DNA of 64,000 nt from Dysidea avara (taxonomy: Eukaryota > Porifera > Demospongiae > Dictyoceratida > Dysideidae), in assembly GCF_963678975.1 (NCBI RefSeq), contig NC_089273.1:21036356-21100355 (forward strand). Direction: 5' to 3'. The notes beneath the pieces were generated by a model that was given only the letters and a program-made list of their open reading frames with translations, did no database searches and had not been told where the DNA came from. The position numbers and the translations under genes are program-made. This document shows positions 50,928 through 63,100 of this stretch, piece after piece. The stretch's first letter is position 1. Every line of letters begins with the position of its first letter.

Positions 50928-51106
50928 TTATGTAAGTCTTATACAAGTTGGAGTTGATTTTTCCCATATTCCATTTGGTGAACAAATTCTGTTCCTCACT
51001 CCTCGTAATGCATATCCATTGTTACAATTGTATTGAGCTACTTGCCCTGTTCTTGTTACTAGAATCTGTATTTGACCATTACTGACAGTCGGAGTTGTGC
51101 AAAATT
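50928..51106 (-). CDS. Last sushi exon with stop codon
   Basis: Encodes FCTTPTVSNGQIQILVTRTG, then AQYNCNNGYALRG, GIWEKSTPTC and IRLT, then TAA at 50930-50928. The acceptor is ttttatag. No transmembrane segment follows. Confidence 0.85.
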
Positions 51107-54100
51107 CTATAAAACAATGGTCAAAGTGAATCAATTATCTGAAGTAACGACATAATTACAAAGTACCGTATACATGGTTTGATTGGTGGGTATTATTGTG
51201 CCAAATATAGTCAATTTGTCAAATCAAAATCCTTGCCAATTAAACCACATATACGATGTGACATCAAATGCTGTTTCTGTATGCGCCATTAGAATCATTA
51301 AAGTGCCCAAGAAAATACTTTCATCTATGCATAATTAAATACTCCATTAGAGGTATTCCAATCTAGCAATGTGAAATAATAATCAACATTAACTTTCTAC
51401 TACCTAAGTGGTAACAATATGCAATAACCTAACTAAACAATAATATAGATTCTATGAGGCTGTCACTTAGTGCAACATTAATCTACACATATCCGTACTT
51501 TTACAAATCGGATCAGTGTCACTCCAAATGCCTCCACTCAAACAGTTTCTAGTTCTATTTCCCACTAGAAAATATTGTGAATTGCAACGATATCTTGCTA
51601 TCTGTAGTAAAATATGTCCACATATACATGTAACAGCCTTGACCATCATAATACAGAATGGCATAACTAATACGATCAAATGTTGTGTTGCACCAATAAG
51701 AGATTTAGCTGATTAGTCAATAATTCAACTTTAGCCAATTCAAATAATAGATCTGATTTACTGAGGGACTCCAGTACTTTAGTTATACAACTTGATTGAC
51801 TTTGATAAATCGGCAAAAGTCTATTATCCGCCTGATTCCAATTAGTTGGCCAATGATCAGTGCAACACTATAAATTTATGTACCAACCAAATTGCACACA
51901 ATTATTATGATCGCAAAATCTGTGTACTGTATATTGGGATACAATTTTGAAGGTTTTTATCTTCTGATATATCGTACTACCCAAGCACAACATTGCACTC
52001 ACTCACACATGCAATTTTGCTTGAGATTTTAAAAATCACTATAGTCTGTTCGCGTTCACCTGAGCCCTCGTTTCTTGTTAATAACTCTTGTTACATGGGC
52101 CAGCTGCCCAAACATTTAGTAGTGCTGTGAAACCCTTTAAACTCCAGAACTGTTAATCAAAAAAGCGCTTTGATACAGGCAAGAACAAGTAAGTTAAAAA
52201 TATCCCATACATTTAGTATGGACGATTCAGGCGCACAAACATGTTTACAACATAAAACATACTTGTTCCAGTACAAAACCATTGGGAGTAAACACATGTT
52301 CACCTCTTTGATATAACACATACAGACTATAATTAAGGGGCATGGCAACAGTTGCCTCTAATTCCTTAATTAGTGATTTTAAGTCTTGAGCAAAATTGCG
52401 CATGCGAGTGAGTGCAACGTTGCGCTTCGGCAGTACCGTACGTACTGAAGTGGCCCTTCTGAGCCTTTTCTTCAAATATAATTCCACAATTAAATTACCT
52501 CCACATAATAGGATAGTTTGGCATAAACCAATACTCTCTTTAAATATTAGTGTATCCAATGGATTGACTGACAATATTGTAAATCAACTGCAAGTGTATA
52601 GCTGAAATTGATACCATCAGTTGCTGGAAATACAACTGAACTGGCCAATAATACTCAACTCAAGACTTTGCCAATCTTTATAGGGTCTGGTATATTCCAT
52701 CAGTGTTTGGTAAACATGCAAGTATTCCTGAATTTTTTTACTTATTAGAAATTGGCTTTTAACTATAAAAACATAAATAAGCACTCTCTGATCATTCAAA
52801 ATTCAGATTTTACTTTGAAAATAACCTGCTGTATGAATATAATGGTCTGATCATGTTATTTGTATAGTTTCGCAAAAAAAACAACAAAAAAACAAACAAA
52901 CATTGTTTCATTTCAAAGTATCAAAAAACCTTGTTTTCTTTCATCGTGTGACTTCAAGAAAATTGTATTACACTTAACATAACTGTGTGACCTAAATTTA
53001 GAAAACGGTCGATATCTGCACATTTTTCCAAAATTCATTTTATTTGTTCTTGTTGTCTATAGGGACAGAGGAGTGGACTAGCTATGTTTCAGCTTCATAA
53101 GTTCAGCAGCGTGGGAAATACAGCACTAGACAGCTGGACAAGCAAATAAATTAATATGTACAGAAGCCATTGAGAAAATAATCTACAGGCGCTTACATAA
53201 ACCATCATAACTTACTGATACAATGGCGTATGAAGTTAAATTTTGGCTTACTGTGTTCGCCATTAATTTGTGAATCCATGAAGGTAACCCATGGTATATT
53301 TCCGTGTTGAGAAGGAAGGCAAATTTGCTGAAGAACGATCAATAGTAAATTCTTTCGTGACTGCAATGTTCACAAACAAACAAACAAAAATTTTTGAACT
53401 CCCTACAACCAGCAGGCTAACATGATGATGCCCAGGATTTATCCATTGGAATGTTAATTCACCGACCAGTGAGGCGATATAAACTTGTGTAAAATATTTT
53501 CTGAAACTTGCATTTTTTTACCCATTGTTTTTAAAAGCATTTTATTACAAAAGTAATATTGTGCGTAGATTGACAGTTTTCTAAAATTAGGTCACATATA
53601 CTGTAGTGATTGCATATATACTCACTTTAACATCTGATGGTAAAGTGTAAACGGAGACAACACCATTGGGTACAGCTGAGGGTGATGAGCATTGCAACAG
53701 AGACAAGTCTTCTGAAATATACATACAAAGCATAAATAAAGTGCGTACATATGAAACAGTTATTTGCTACAAAAATAATTTTACGCATGACTTAATTGCT
53801 TCATTGCACTGTAATACAATAATCAAATTGATTAAAATTATGCTATCACTGTTGTAAAACATTACTTTTTTTGTAGGCTTGAATAACTATCTTGCATGTA
53901 AGCATGGGTAGCTCAATGAATTCACTAGTTCATGGTGAACACGATAAATCAAATCTTAATTCATCACCTGCTGCAATTATGATCAATTGAATAAGCGCCT
54001 GTAATTTTTTGTTGACAGTATAGCCATTGTACACATCAATTATTTTGCCACTATACTGTAGTTCTATTGCAATAACTCCAAAATAATCAACAGATAAGGC

Positions 54101-57100
54101 TGAAACTTTAACAGCCCATTGGTTTTTGCCTCTAGAAGTCAAAAAGAAATTAAACTACATGGGCTTTAGCTCAGCGGGTCACATATTACAAATAAATTAA
54201 AGTAGTCAACAAGCAACTCAACATTTACTGCCTTACTACATATGGGAATGGTTCCCACCCATTTTCTATTGCTGTCACAAACAAGTGATTCATTTCTGTC
54301 TATAGTAAAACCATTATCACAAGAATAATCAGCTACTTGACTTTGAGTAGTGAGCTTAACGACAACAGTTCCACTTTTAATTGCTGGGGGCAGGCCACAA
54401 TCCCCTAGTAGCAATATGAAATGTTGCAACAACACTATTCCCTTATTATGATTTCATACTTATGCAGGTTGGAGTGTTTTCTGTCCAATTTCCATATTTA
54501 GAACAATATCTCACAGCTGGTCCAAACAACAGATATCCACCATGGCAAGAGTAAGTAACAGTATCACCAACTTTCCTATCTGACACTGTCACACTACCGT
54601 TGTGCAAAGCTGTGATCCTTGGACATTGTATAACTAGAAGAAATAGATAGCATTAAATTCACACACCACCATTTTGTATGAATCAAAGTGCTGCCATGTA
54701 CTGTATCTTCCATACAGTACCAATTAGCTGCATAACTGTACTGTATGAGTCATTCAGTATAGTAATACAGCTACAGTACCAATGTCATCTTGCAGAGTGC
54801 AAGCAAATAAAAACTTGCTAATCAAAGGGTGTGGCACCCATTTTACTCATGAGTATCCATCACGATTCATTCGGGATGAATGTTCACAAGTGAAATGAGC
54901 ATGTGTCCTTTAATTAGTGACCTTTTTAATCGCTCATGCACTCGCGAGACGATGTTGCAATTGAGTGGTACTTATTATGCAATGTTATGAATTCAGACAG
55001 CACAATTGATCATGTAAGTCTAGCCAATCTGATCATACCAGTTTGTTCATAGATTACATGAACACTTACTGATACTCCACAAAAGTTGAAGAAACAACCT
55101 CACAGACAGTACGATGGATCACACGCATGATACTGTCAAATGCTAAAACTAGCCAAACTAATCCTACCTGTTCATTCTACAACTACAAATAAGTTATATA
55201 CGTAACAACTTACTGATAGTCTGATCACCGAAAATATTGGGTACTCAAGAACATCACTCTGAGCAAGATACCAAGAAATACAATATAACACCTAAAGCAC
55301 TGCCTATGCCTGTGTGCACAAAAAATCCCACACTTAGGGGTGTCTCAAGGCAAAAACAGCACTCGTGTTTGCCTTGTGCTGTATTTTCCATACACATGCA
55401 TGGCAGTCATGATGGTTTAAAATGTCAAGTTGCTAATACTACTATAAAGTATAACAACTTACAACATTTAGGAATTATTCCTGACCAACTTCCATTGTTT
55501 TTGCATGTAAGATATTTATCACCTTCCATCACATAGTTGCTATCACAAGAATAATTGGCCACGAGACTGTTGTTATAAACCAAAACAGTAACACTTCCGT
55601 TGTCAGTTGATGGAGGAGGTATATCGCAGTTTCCTGTCACAAAATGTATTAAAAAATTTGAGACTATTGTTCTTGCATACTTAAACAAACTGGAGCATTT
55701 CCTGTCCAAGTTCCAAGAACAGAACAATTCCTAGTAGATGGTCCGAAGAGAATATATTCACTGTGGCAAGAGTAGTTGACAGTACTGCCTACTTTCCTAT
55801 CCAACACTACCACATCACCATTGAGCAAGGGTGTGCTCCTTGGGCATCGTATAACTAGAGAATACAAAATTGAACATTGTACATACATACTTAGCATCGT
55901 GACTATTATCACCACATTGGGTTCTTCAATATGTACATACATACATCACTTTTTTTCCCCAGGCTCGATGGAACATACATACATTACTACATACTATAGT
56001 ACCAAGATACATACTACAAAGCCACTATGCAACATATATGGGACCTGCCTTGACAGACACATGTATCTCTCTACAAATTAAAGCTAACTTTAATCACCTC
56101 CTTAATGTGGCAATGGATAGTGTACTATATTTAGATTTTCCTACAGCACGCATGCGCACGTTTTTTTGATTGTTGTAACCTGTAATTCATAGTGAGCACG
56201 TTTGTAGTTGTGATGTATCTTTTCTGATCTATATGATTTGGTGTATCTTATTGGAACTTTACATGGTGTCAGAAGTGGCCGAATAAAGCGTTCCTGATTA
56301 TGGAGAACTTAAAACCACCTAACGAACTTGATCTATCACCAAATGGACGTACCACGGTAGCGGAAAAATGGTGCCAATGGAAGCAAACTATGCAGTTATT
56401 TATCGATCTAACCATGTCTAAGAATACGGAAAAAGAAAAGTGCAGTGCTTTTCTTTACACCATTGGCCAAGCTGGTCGCGACGTATACAACACAATGACC
56501 CTCAGAGAGGAGGAAGTTGATAAGATTGACATACTCTTCTCCAAATTTGAAGCATATTGCAAGCCGAAACAAAATGTGACGATCGAGCGATATCATTTTA
56601 ACACTCGCGCACAGGGCGAAGAAGAAACAATTGACCAATACGTGACAGAGTTGAGACTCATTGCAAAGAACTGTGGCTATGGCGACCTGGAAGACCAGTT
56701 AGTTCGAGACAGGATAGTTTGTGGAACTAACTCAGAAGAGGTGAGACAGCGTCTATTACGAATTGACGATCTATCACTTCAGAAGGCTATCTCCGTTTGT
56801 CGTGTGGACGCAGAGTCCAGGAAGAGCTCCAAGTATATTGCTGAGACGAGTGGAGAAGTGTTTGGTCTAAGGTCTAGCAATAAACCACACAGGTTCCGAA
56901 GAGAAGTCACCAAAGATACCAAGAAATTCACAGAAGGTCCGAGACGTCCTTGTGGTTGTTGTGGTCTTGTGCACAATAGAAAGCAGTGCCCAGCATATGG
57001 CAAACGCTGCCACAAGTGCAACAAGCTCAATCATTTCTCCAAATACTGCAGAAGTTCTAATCGCACAACAGATGCAATCGAACAATGTGAGGATCCCACG

Positions 57101-60100
57101 GATTCAGATGATGCCGAATCACTTTTTATTGATGCTATCAAAAATGACACAGAACTCACTCTTAGTGATTGTTATACCACACTTCAAGTTGAAGGCTCAG
57201 CAGTTAAGTTCAAAGTCGACACTGGCTCACAGGTTAACATTTTGCCACTGAGGTTATACAGAAAGTTGAAAACCCAGCCACCACTCACCAAATCCTCAAC
57301 AAAACTTTCCGGCTATAGTGGTGGAAATCTCAAGGTGGTGGGCTGCAGCCGTATCACATGCCAACAAAGACCATTACTCTTCTATGTAGTTGACACAACA
57401 CAAGACCCCATCCTTGGTCTAGCAGCATCACAAAATCTGGGCATTGTCAAGATTGTTTTAAACATAGCCCATGACACCAAGCACCCTGTGGCACAATTTC
57501 CAAAGCTTTTCAAGGGTTTAGGCTGTTTAAAAACACCCTACCACATACAAACAGATTCATCAATCACACCAGTAGTAAATCCTCCTCGAAACCAACCCGT
57601 TGCCATCAGAGATCGGCTCAAGAACACACTTGATGACATGGAAAAGATGGGTGTAGTCAGAAGAGTTGATGGGCCCACAGATTGGGTAAATTCATTGGTT
57701 GTGGTTGAGAAACCCAAAACAAAAAAACTGCGGGTTTGCCTTGACCCCAGACATCTCAACAATGCTATACATCGAGAGCACTTTCAACTTCCCACCCTAG
57801 AGGACATCACCACTCGATTGTCAGGAGCCAGTATTTTTTCCAAGCTAGATGCCAACCATGGCTACTGGCAAATACCCATCAAAGACATGCCAGCACCAAG
57901 CGACAAGAAGGGTGTTGAGAGGTTGCTTGGAACAATCAACTACCTGGCGAAATTCATCCCCAACATGTCGACCATCACACAACCAGTCCGAAGCTTGTTG
58001 AAGTCAGACATCATTTTTGAGTGGAAAGAGTCCCAGGAAAAGGCTTTTCAGGAAATCAAGGAAGTCCTATCAAAGCACCCTGTTCTGGCATATTTTGATG
58101 TCACCAAGCCCGTCACCATCTCATGTGATGCATCACAGTCAGGTCTTGGTGCAGTCATCCTACAAGACTCCAAGCCCATCGCGTACGCTTCTAGAGCACT
58201 CACAGATACAGAAACAAGGTACGCACAAATAGAAAAGGAGTTACTTGCAGTTGTGTTTGCCTTCCACAGGTTTCACCAATATGTGTATGGGAAAGACGTC
58301 ATAGTAGAATCTGACCACAAGCCATTGGAGGCCATCACAAGGAAGCAGTTATCGGCTGCACCACCCCGACTACAAAGGATGTTGTTGCAACTCCAAAGAT
58401 ATTCATTTTCACTAGTTTACAAACCCGGTAAAGAAATGACACTTGCTGATACCCTGTCACGTGCTTATCTGGAAGATGAACCCAACTCTGATAACTTAAG
58501 TGAGGATCTTATTTGTGCAGTGAACATGGTGTTGAACAATCTGCCAGTGTCGGATGCCAAGCTGAAGGCAATACAGCAGGCAACCAGGGCTGACCCAGTC
58601 ATGACCAAATTACAAAGTGTTATCAGGTTAGGATGGCCAAACAACCGGGTAGAAGTCCCCCAGTGCCTAAGGGCCTACTGGAACTTTCGAGAAGAACTGA
58701 GTGAGGCTAACGGAATTATCCTCAAGGGTGAGAGAATAGTGATACCCACTAGCTTGAGAAAAGAGATGCTTGAGAAGATCCATGCAAGCCACATGGGCAT
58801 AGTCAAATGCAAAAGGAGGGCTAAAGATGTTCTTTTCTGGCCTGGGATGGGAAGAGATATTGAGGAATGAATAGCCACATGCGAAACATGCTCACAGCAC
58901 CAGTTATCTAACACTAAGGAGCCAATGATATCTGATGAACCACCAACACGACCGTGGGAACTGGTCTCGACAGACTTATTTCACCTTGAGGGAGAAGACT
59001 ACCTACTCATTGTAGACAGTTACTCACACTACATTGAGATTGTTAAACTCAAAAGCACAACAAGCAAAACAGTGATTGAGGGTACCAAATCAATATTTGC
59101 GCGTCATGGCATACCCAGAATAATCAAAAGTGACAATGGACCACAGTACACATCGGGTGAGTACAAAGAATTCAGTAAGAACTGGGGTTTCCACCATGTA
59201 ACTGTCAGCCCATACTACCCACAAGCAAACGGATTGGCTGAGAAGTCAGTACAAATAATCAAACGCTTGATAAAGAAAGCTAAGAGTGATGGGAGAGATC
59301 CCTACCTAAGCCTACTTGAATACCGTAACACACCAATAAACAATGTTGGATCTCCAGCTCAATTATCTATGGGTCGAAGACTGAACTCACTCTTGCCATG
59401 CACGTCAGAGCAACTAGCTCCCCAAGTGATTGATCCCAAAAAGGTCACTGAGGCCACTAGACAGGTGCAAGAAAGGAACAAGAAATATTATGACAGAAGT
59501 GCTAAGGAACTCCCCGGTCTGAAACCCAGAGATGCTGTCAGAGTTCAAATGGGTAACAAATGGGTTCCAGGAACAGTAAAGGGACTGGCTGACACTCCGA
59601 GATCGTACATTGTGAGAGTACCTGGTGGCCAAGAACTTCGCCGAAATCGTAGGCATCTCAGAAAAGGTTCCTTGCAGCCAGCAGCATCAGTACACACAGA
59701 TGATGACGATGACATTGCTATGCAACCGGCGGAACAATCTGTAGTGGAAGACCCTAGTGAGACACAGGCTCAGGAGTTTTCGCAAACCTCAAGAGGTCGA
59801 ACTATCCGTACTCCAGCGAGGTATCAAGATTTTGTGAAACACTAAGCTATGAGCAGTTTGGACTTTTTTTTTCTGCTGTGTAGTAGGGGGAGTTGTACTA
59901 TATTTAGATTTTCCTACAGCACGCATGCGCACGTTTTTTTGATTGTTGTAACCCGTAATTCATAGTGAGCACGTTTGTAGTTGTGATGTATCTTTTCTGA
60001 TCTATATGATTTGGTGTATCTTATTGGAACTTTACAGATAGAATATACATTTTTTAAAAATCCTGTAAGCTTTTAAAATGGCTAAAATCCTATGGAAAAA

Positions 60101-63100
60101 GTGCAACAACAGCGTAACCTGGGTGACACCATGTTTGCTCTTTCCTAACAAATTTAGATACTTGTTTTGTTTCAAGGGTTAAAGAAATTAACAATGTGTG
60201 TTTACATTTCTCTGAAAGATGGACCATTGTCAATCTTCACTGTTTTTGCTTCTGTCATTGTGGAAGCAAAATTGTAGAGAAAAACTCTACTTACCAATGT
60301 ATTCAGATCATTTGTTCATAGACACAATAGCAATAATTATAAAGCTGACTTCACTTTGTATTCGTATGTAAATAAAAGTAGCCTAATTTGACATTGTGAC
60401 TTGAGTTTGAAGATGTGGTCACAAAATTGGAAACATGTATGCGCAACATGACATGTAAAATTCTGAGGACCACTAAACAAACAGATTAGATACTTACATA
60501 CTGGTGTTACTAACACAAATAAATGCCTAATATATATATACATACGTTTGCACTTTGGAGCCCTTCCAGACCATTGTGAATTAGTTTGACATGAAAGTAC
60601 AGCATTTCCAACAAGCTTGAAATGATCATTACATGAATATGTAGCATTGGAACTTGGAGTACGGCCTGATATGATTACTTGACCATTAGCAATTAGTGGA
60701 GGATCAACACATGGTTCTACAATGAAATTAAAAAAAATAAAATAAATAAACTTTGTAAATATCCAATCACAACTGAAACTGAAACAATGGCACCAATGGG
60801 GTTGGGAAATATTTCAATACTATCCCTTGTACACAATATTATGATGTGCAATACTGAGTACCGCATCTATTTTGAAAATACAGTAATAGCATTTGTGCAA
60901 TATGTGACTTTCTCAGCGAAAACCCGTCTAGTTCGCACAAGCGTGAGTATTGAGAAAAACTTAAAAATAATTTGTAAAATTACACATGATACAAGAAAAA
61001 ATATGCAAGTTTTTATCAGGCCAGTACTCAAAGAAGGAAGACTCAAATCGATTAAAACTATATACCACCTTATTCGCCTGCTCATGGAAAGTTAGAAAAT
61101 CTTTATCTAGTTTTTGTAACTTCAATGGTATGGGTGTCACATGCGTTTGTTTACAATGCGGTAAATGTAAACAAGATCACCATTGTTTCTTCTAACAAAC
61201 CACCTTTATACACCTATGTACAAGTGACTGCAAGGCTAAAACTATACCTTGGTTGATCTGTCAATATATGGAGAACATTGTGAGCCAAATTCCAACTTTG
61301 TAGACTAATCCAAACGGAAGTTATGGCTGCGAATGCAAGCGCCTGTAGTTTATTTTTTAGTATATAGTCACTGTACAAATCGAGTTCCTTGTTCTTCCTA
61401 CTTTCTAGAGCTGTAATTTCAAAACTACACACCACAGAAGGCTGAAACTTTGGTGATCCATTCCTTGGACACTGCAAATAATGGTGAGTGAATAATTTTT
61501 TTTTTTTATTGTGCAAACTAGATGGGCTTTTGCTGAGACAGTCACATATTATGCATCATTGCTAAGTGAAAAATTGTACTGAATCTACTGACCATACTAT
61601 CAGTGTGTCTCATTTAAATGCTTTAAACATGTAGCTATGCACAAAAAAAAATACATTTGTTTAGAATTTGAACATCTGCATGACCAATGCTATTTTTGCC
61701 ATGTAACAATTCTAGTGCTGCCTAACCCCATTTTATAAAAATAAATATGTGACTGGATCTGCAAGAACACCATATGTTAGCACATTTTTCAAATTCTATT
61801 TTATTACATTTTCTTTAGCTAGATAGCTAAAGGAAAAGTGGCAACAGTAGAAAAATTGATTTGCACAGTGACTATATGGAAAATATACTAACAGCACTTA
61901 AATAAATGCTCATAACTTTTGAACGTAGTCCTCTACCAACGTGCAACTTACACCATCATATTCTCCATTAACAGGCAAATCCATTGTCGGGTAAGTTTTG
62001 TCTTCCAGGCTTTTCCTAAAAGCTGGGTTAAGGCAAAAACATGAGAAAAAAAACAATGATGAACTGCTCATCCAACATAAGGCAAACTAATGCTCATATC
62101 TTCTCTCTCCATAGGAGGCACTGACAATAAACAAAGATTTTTGAGTTCCTCTTGCTTTGGGGATTACAATGCTACCATAGTTTTTGCTGTTACCACCTTC
62201 TTTCATTGTGAAACAAGCTGTCAAAATGATTAAAGATTTTTTTTTTTTTAATTTTGTAAATATTTCACCCATTACGTTTATCTGTTAAATTATACTTGCG
62301 CTAACATATGGGATTCTTGCAGATCTGGTCACATATGAACTTTTTGAATGTAAAGCTGTTCTGTGTGTACTGACTGGTCTTGCTACATGACCTAACAATA
62401 TTATCACATGGTCACCTTGCAATACTTGTAGGTAGAAATACCAATTCACCCAAACTCTATGCACTACTACATATTTCTACACTCTCAATTACTCTAGCTG
62501 ATACTCTAGGCTCACAGTGTATGAGCTGCTGGAAACCTGTAGTGACAATCTGTTGACTTGGTATGGTTGTTGACCAGTGCAAAGGGATCCATCTATATAC
62601 ATATTTGTGTGCTATTGATTAAGTCACTATTTCTATAAATTTTAGAAATGCTAATTAAACTGTGGGACGCTTGCTAAGATGCCTGAGAGGAGAAAGGTAA
62701 ACAGGATCTATTTGGAGTGGCCTTACCAATGAGTGTGCACAAATTCATGTCTGCTGCTGTCTTCCAGCTTACTTGGAGCTACACCCATTAATCAAATATG
62801 AGTTCTAGTCTAGTCTCACAGCAGGCAACTTGTCATGAGGCACACCCACTTGCAACTTGCATGCATAGAGCTACACTAAGCATCCACGAAACCAAACTTG
62901 GCTTGACCTCAACAACTGCTATCAACAGCTCAGACTCAAGGCATGAAAATATTGTTCACAAACTTTAAATTTGGTGATGATTTACCAAATTTAGTTTACC
63001 ACCAAAATTTGTTGTTATACAGCCATAAAATGACAATTCTTACATGGCTAGTTATTAGCTACAATTACTCACTCACTATAACATGTAGGTGGACTTGAAT

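Larger units (their letters stand above)
56121..60036 (+). mobile_element. Ty3/gypsy (Metaviridae) LTR retrotransposon, internally deleted
   Basis: A 3,916-bp element with 143-bp LTRs differing at one position (T at 56181, C at 59954). LTR ends are TG..CA, flanked by a 5-bp duplication gatag (56116-56120 and 60037-60041). It has a primer binding site, a single-frame gag-pol with two zinc knuckles, protease, partial reverse transcriptase, RNase H and integrase, and a G-rich polypurine tract. The order PR-RT-RH-IN identifies Ty3/gypsy. It is defective: the RT lacks the YxDD region and an in-frame TGA interrupts integrase. It lies antisense in an intron of the sushi gene. Confidence 0.96.

Noticed and set aside
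54155..54187. tRNA-like start gggctttagctcagcggg
   Set aside because: No T arm or acceptor partner; it is the terminus of a TGTGAC family 2 element.
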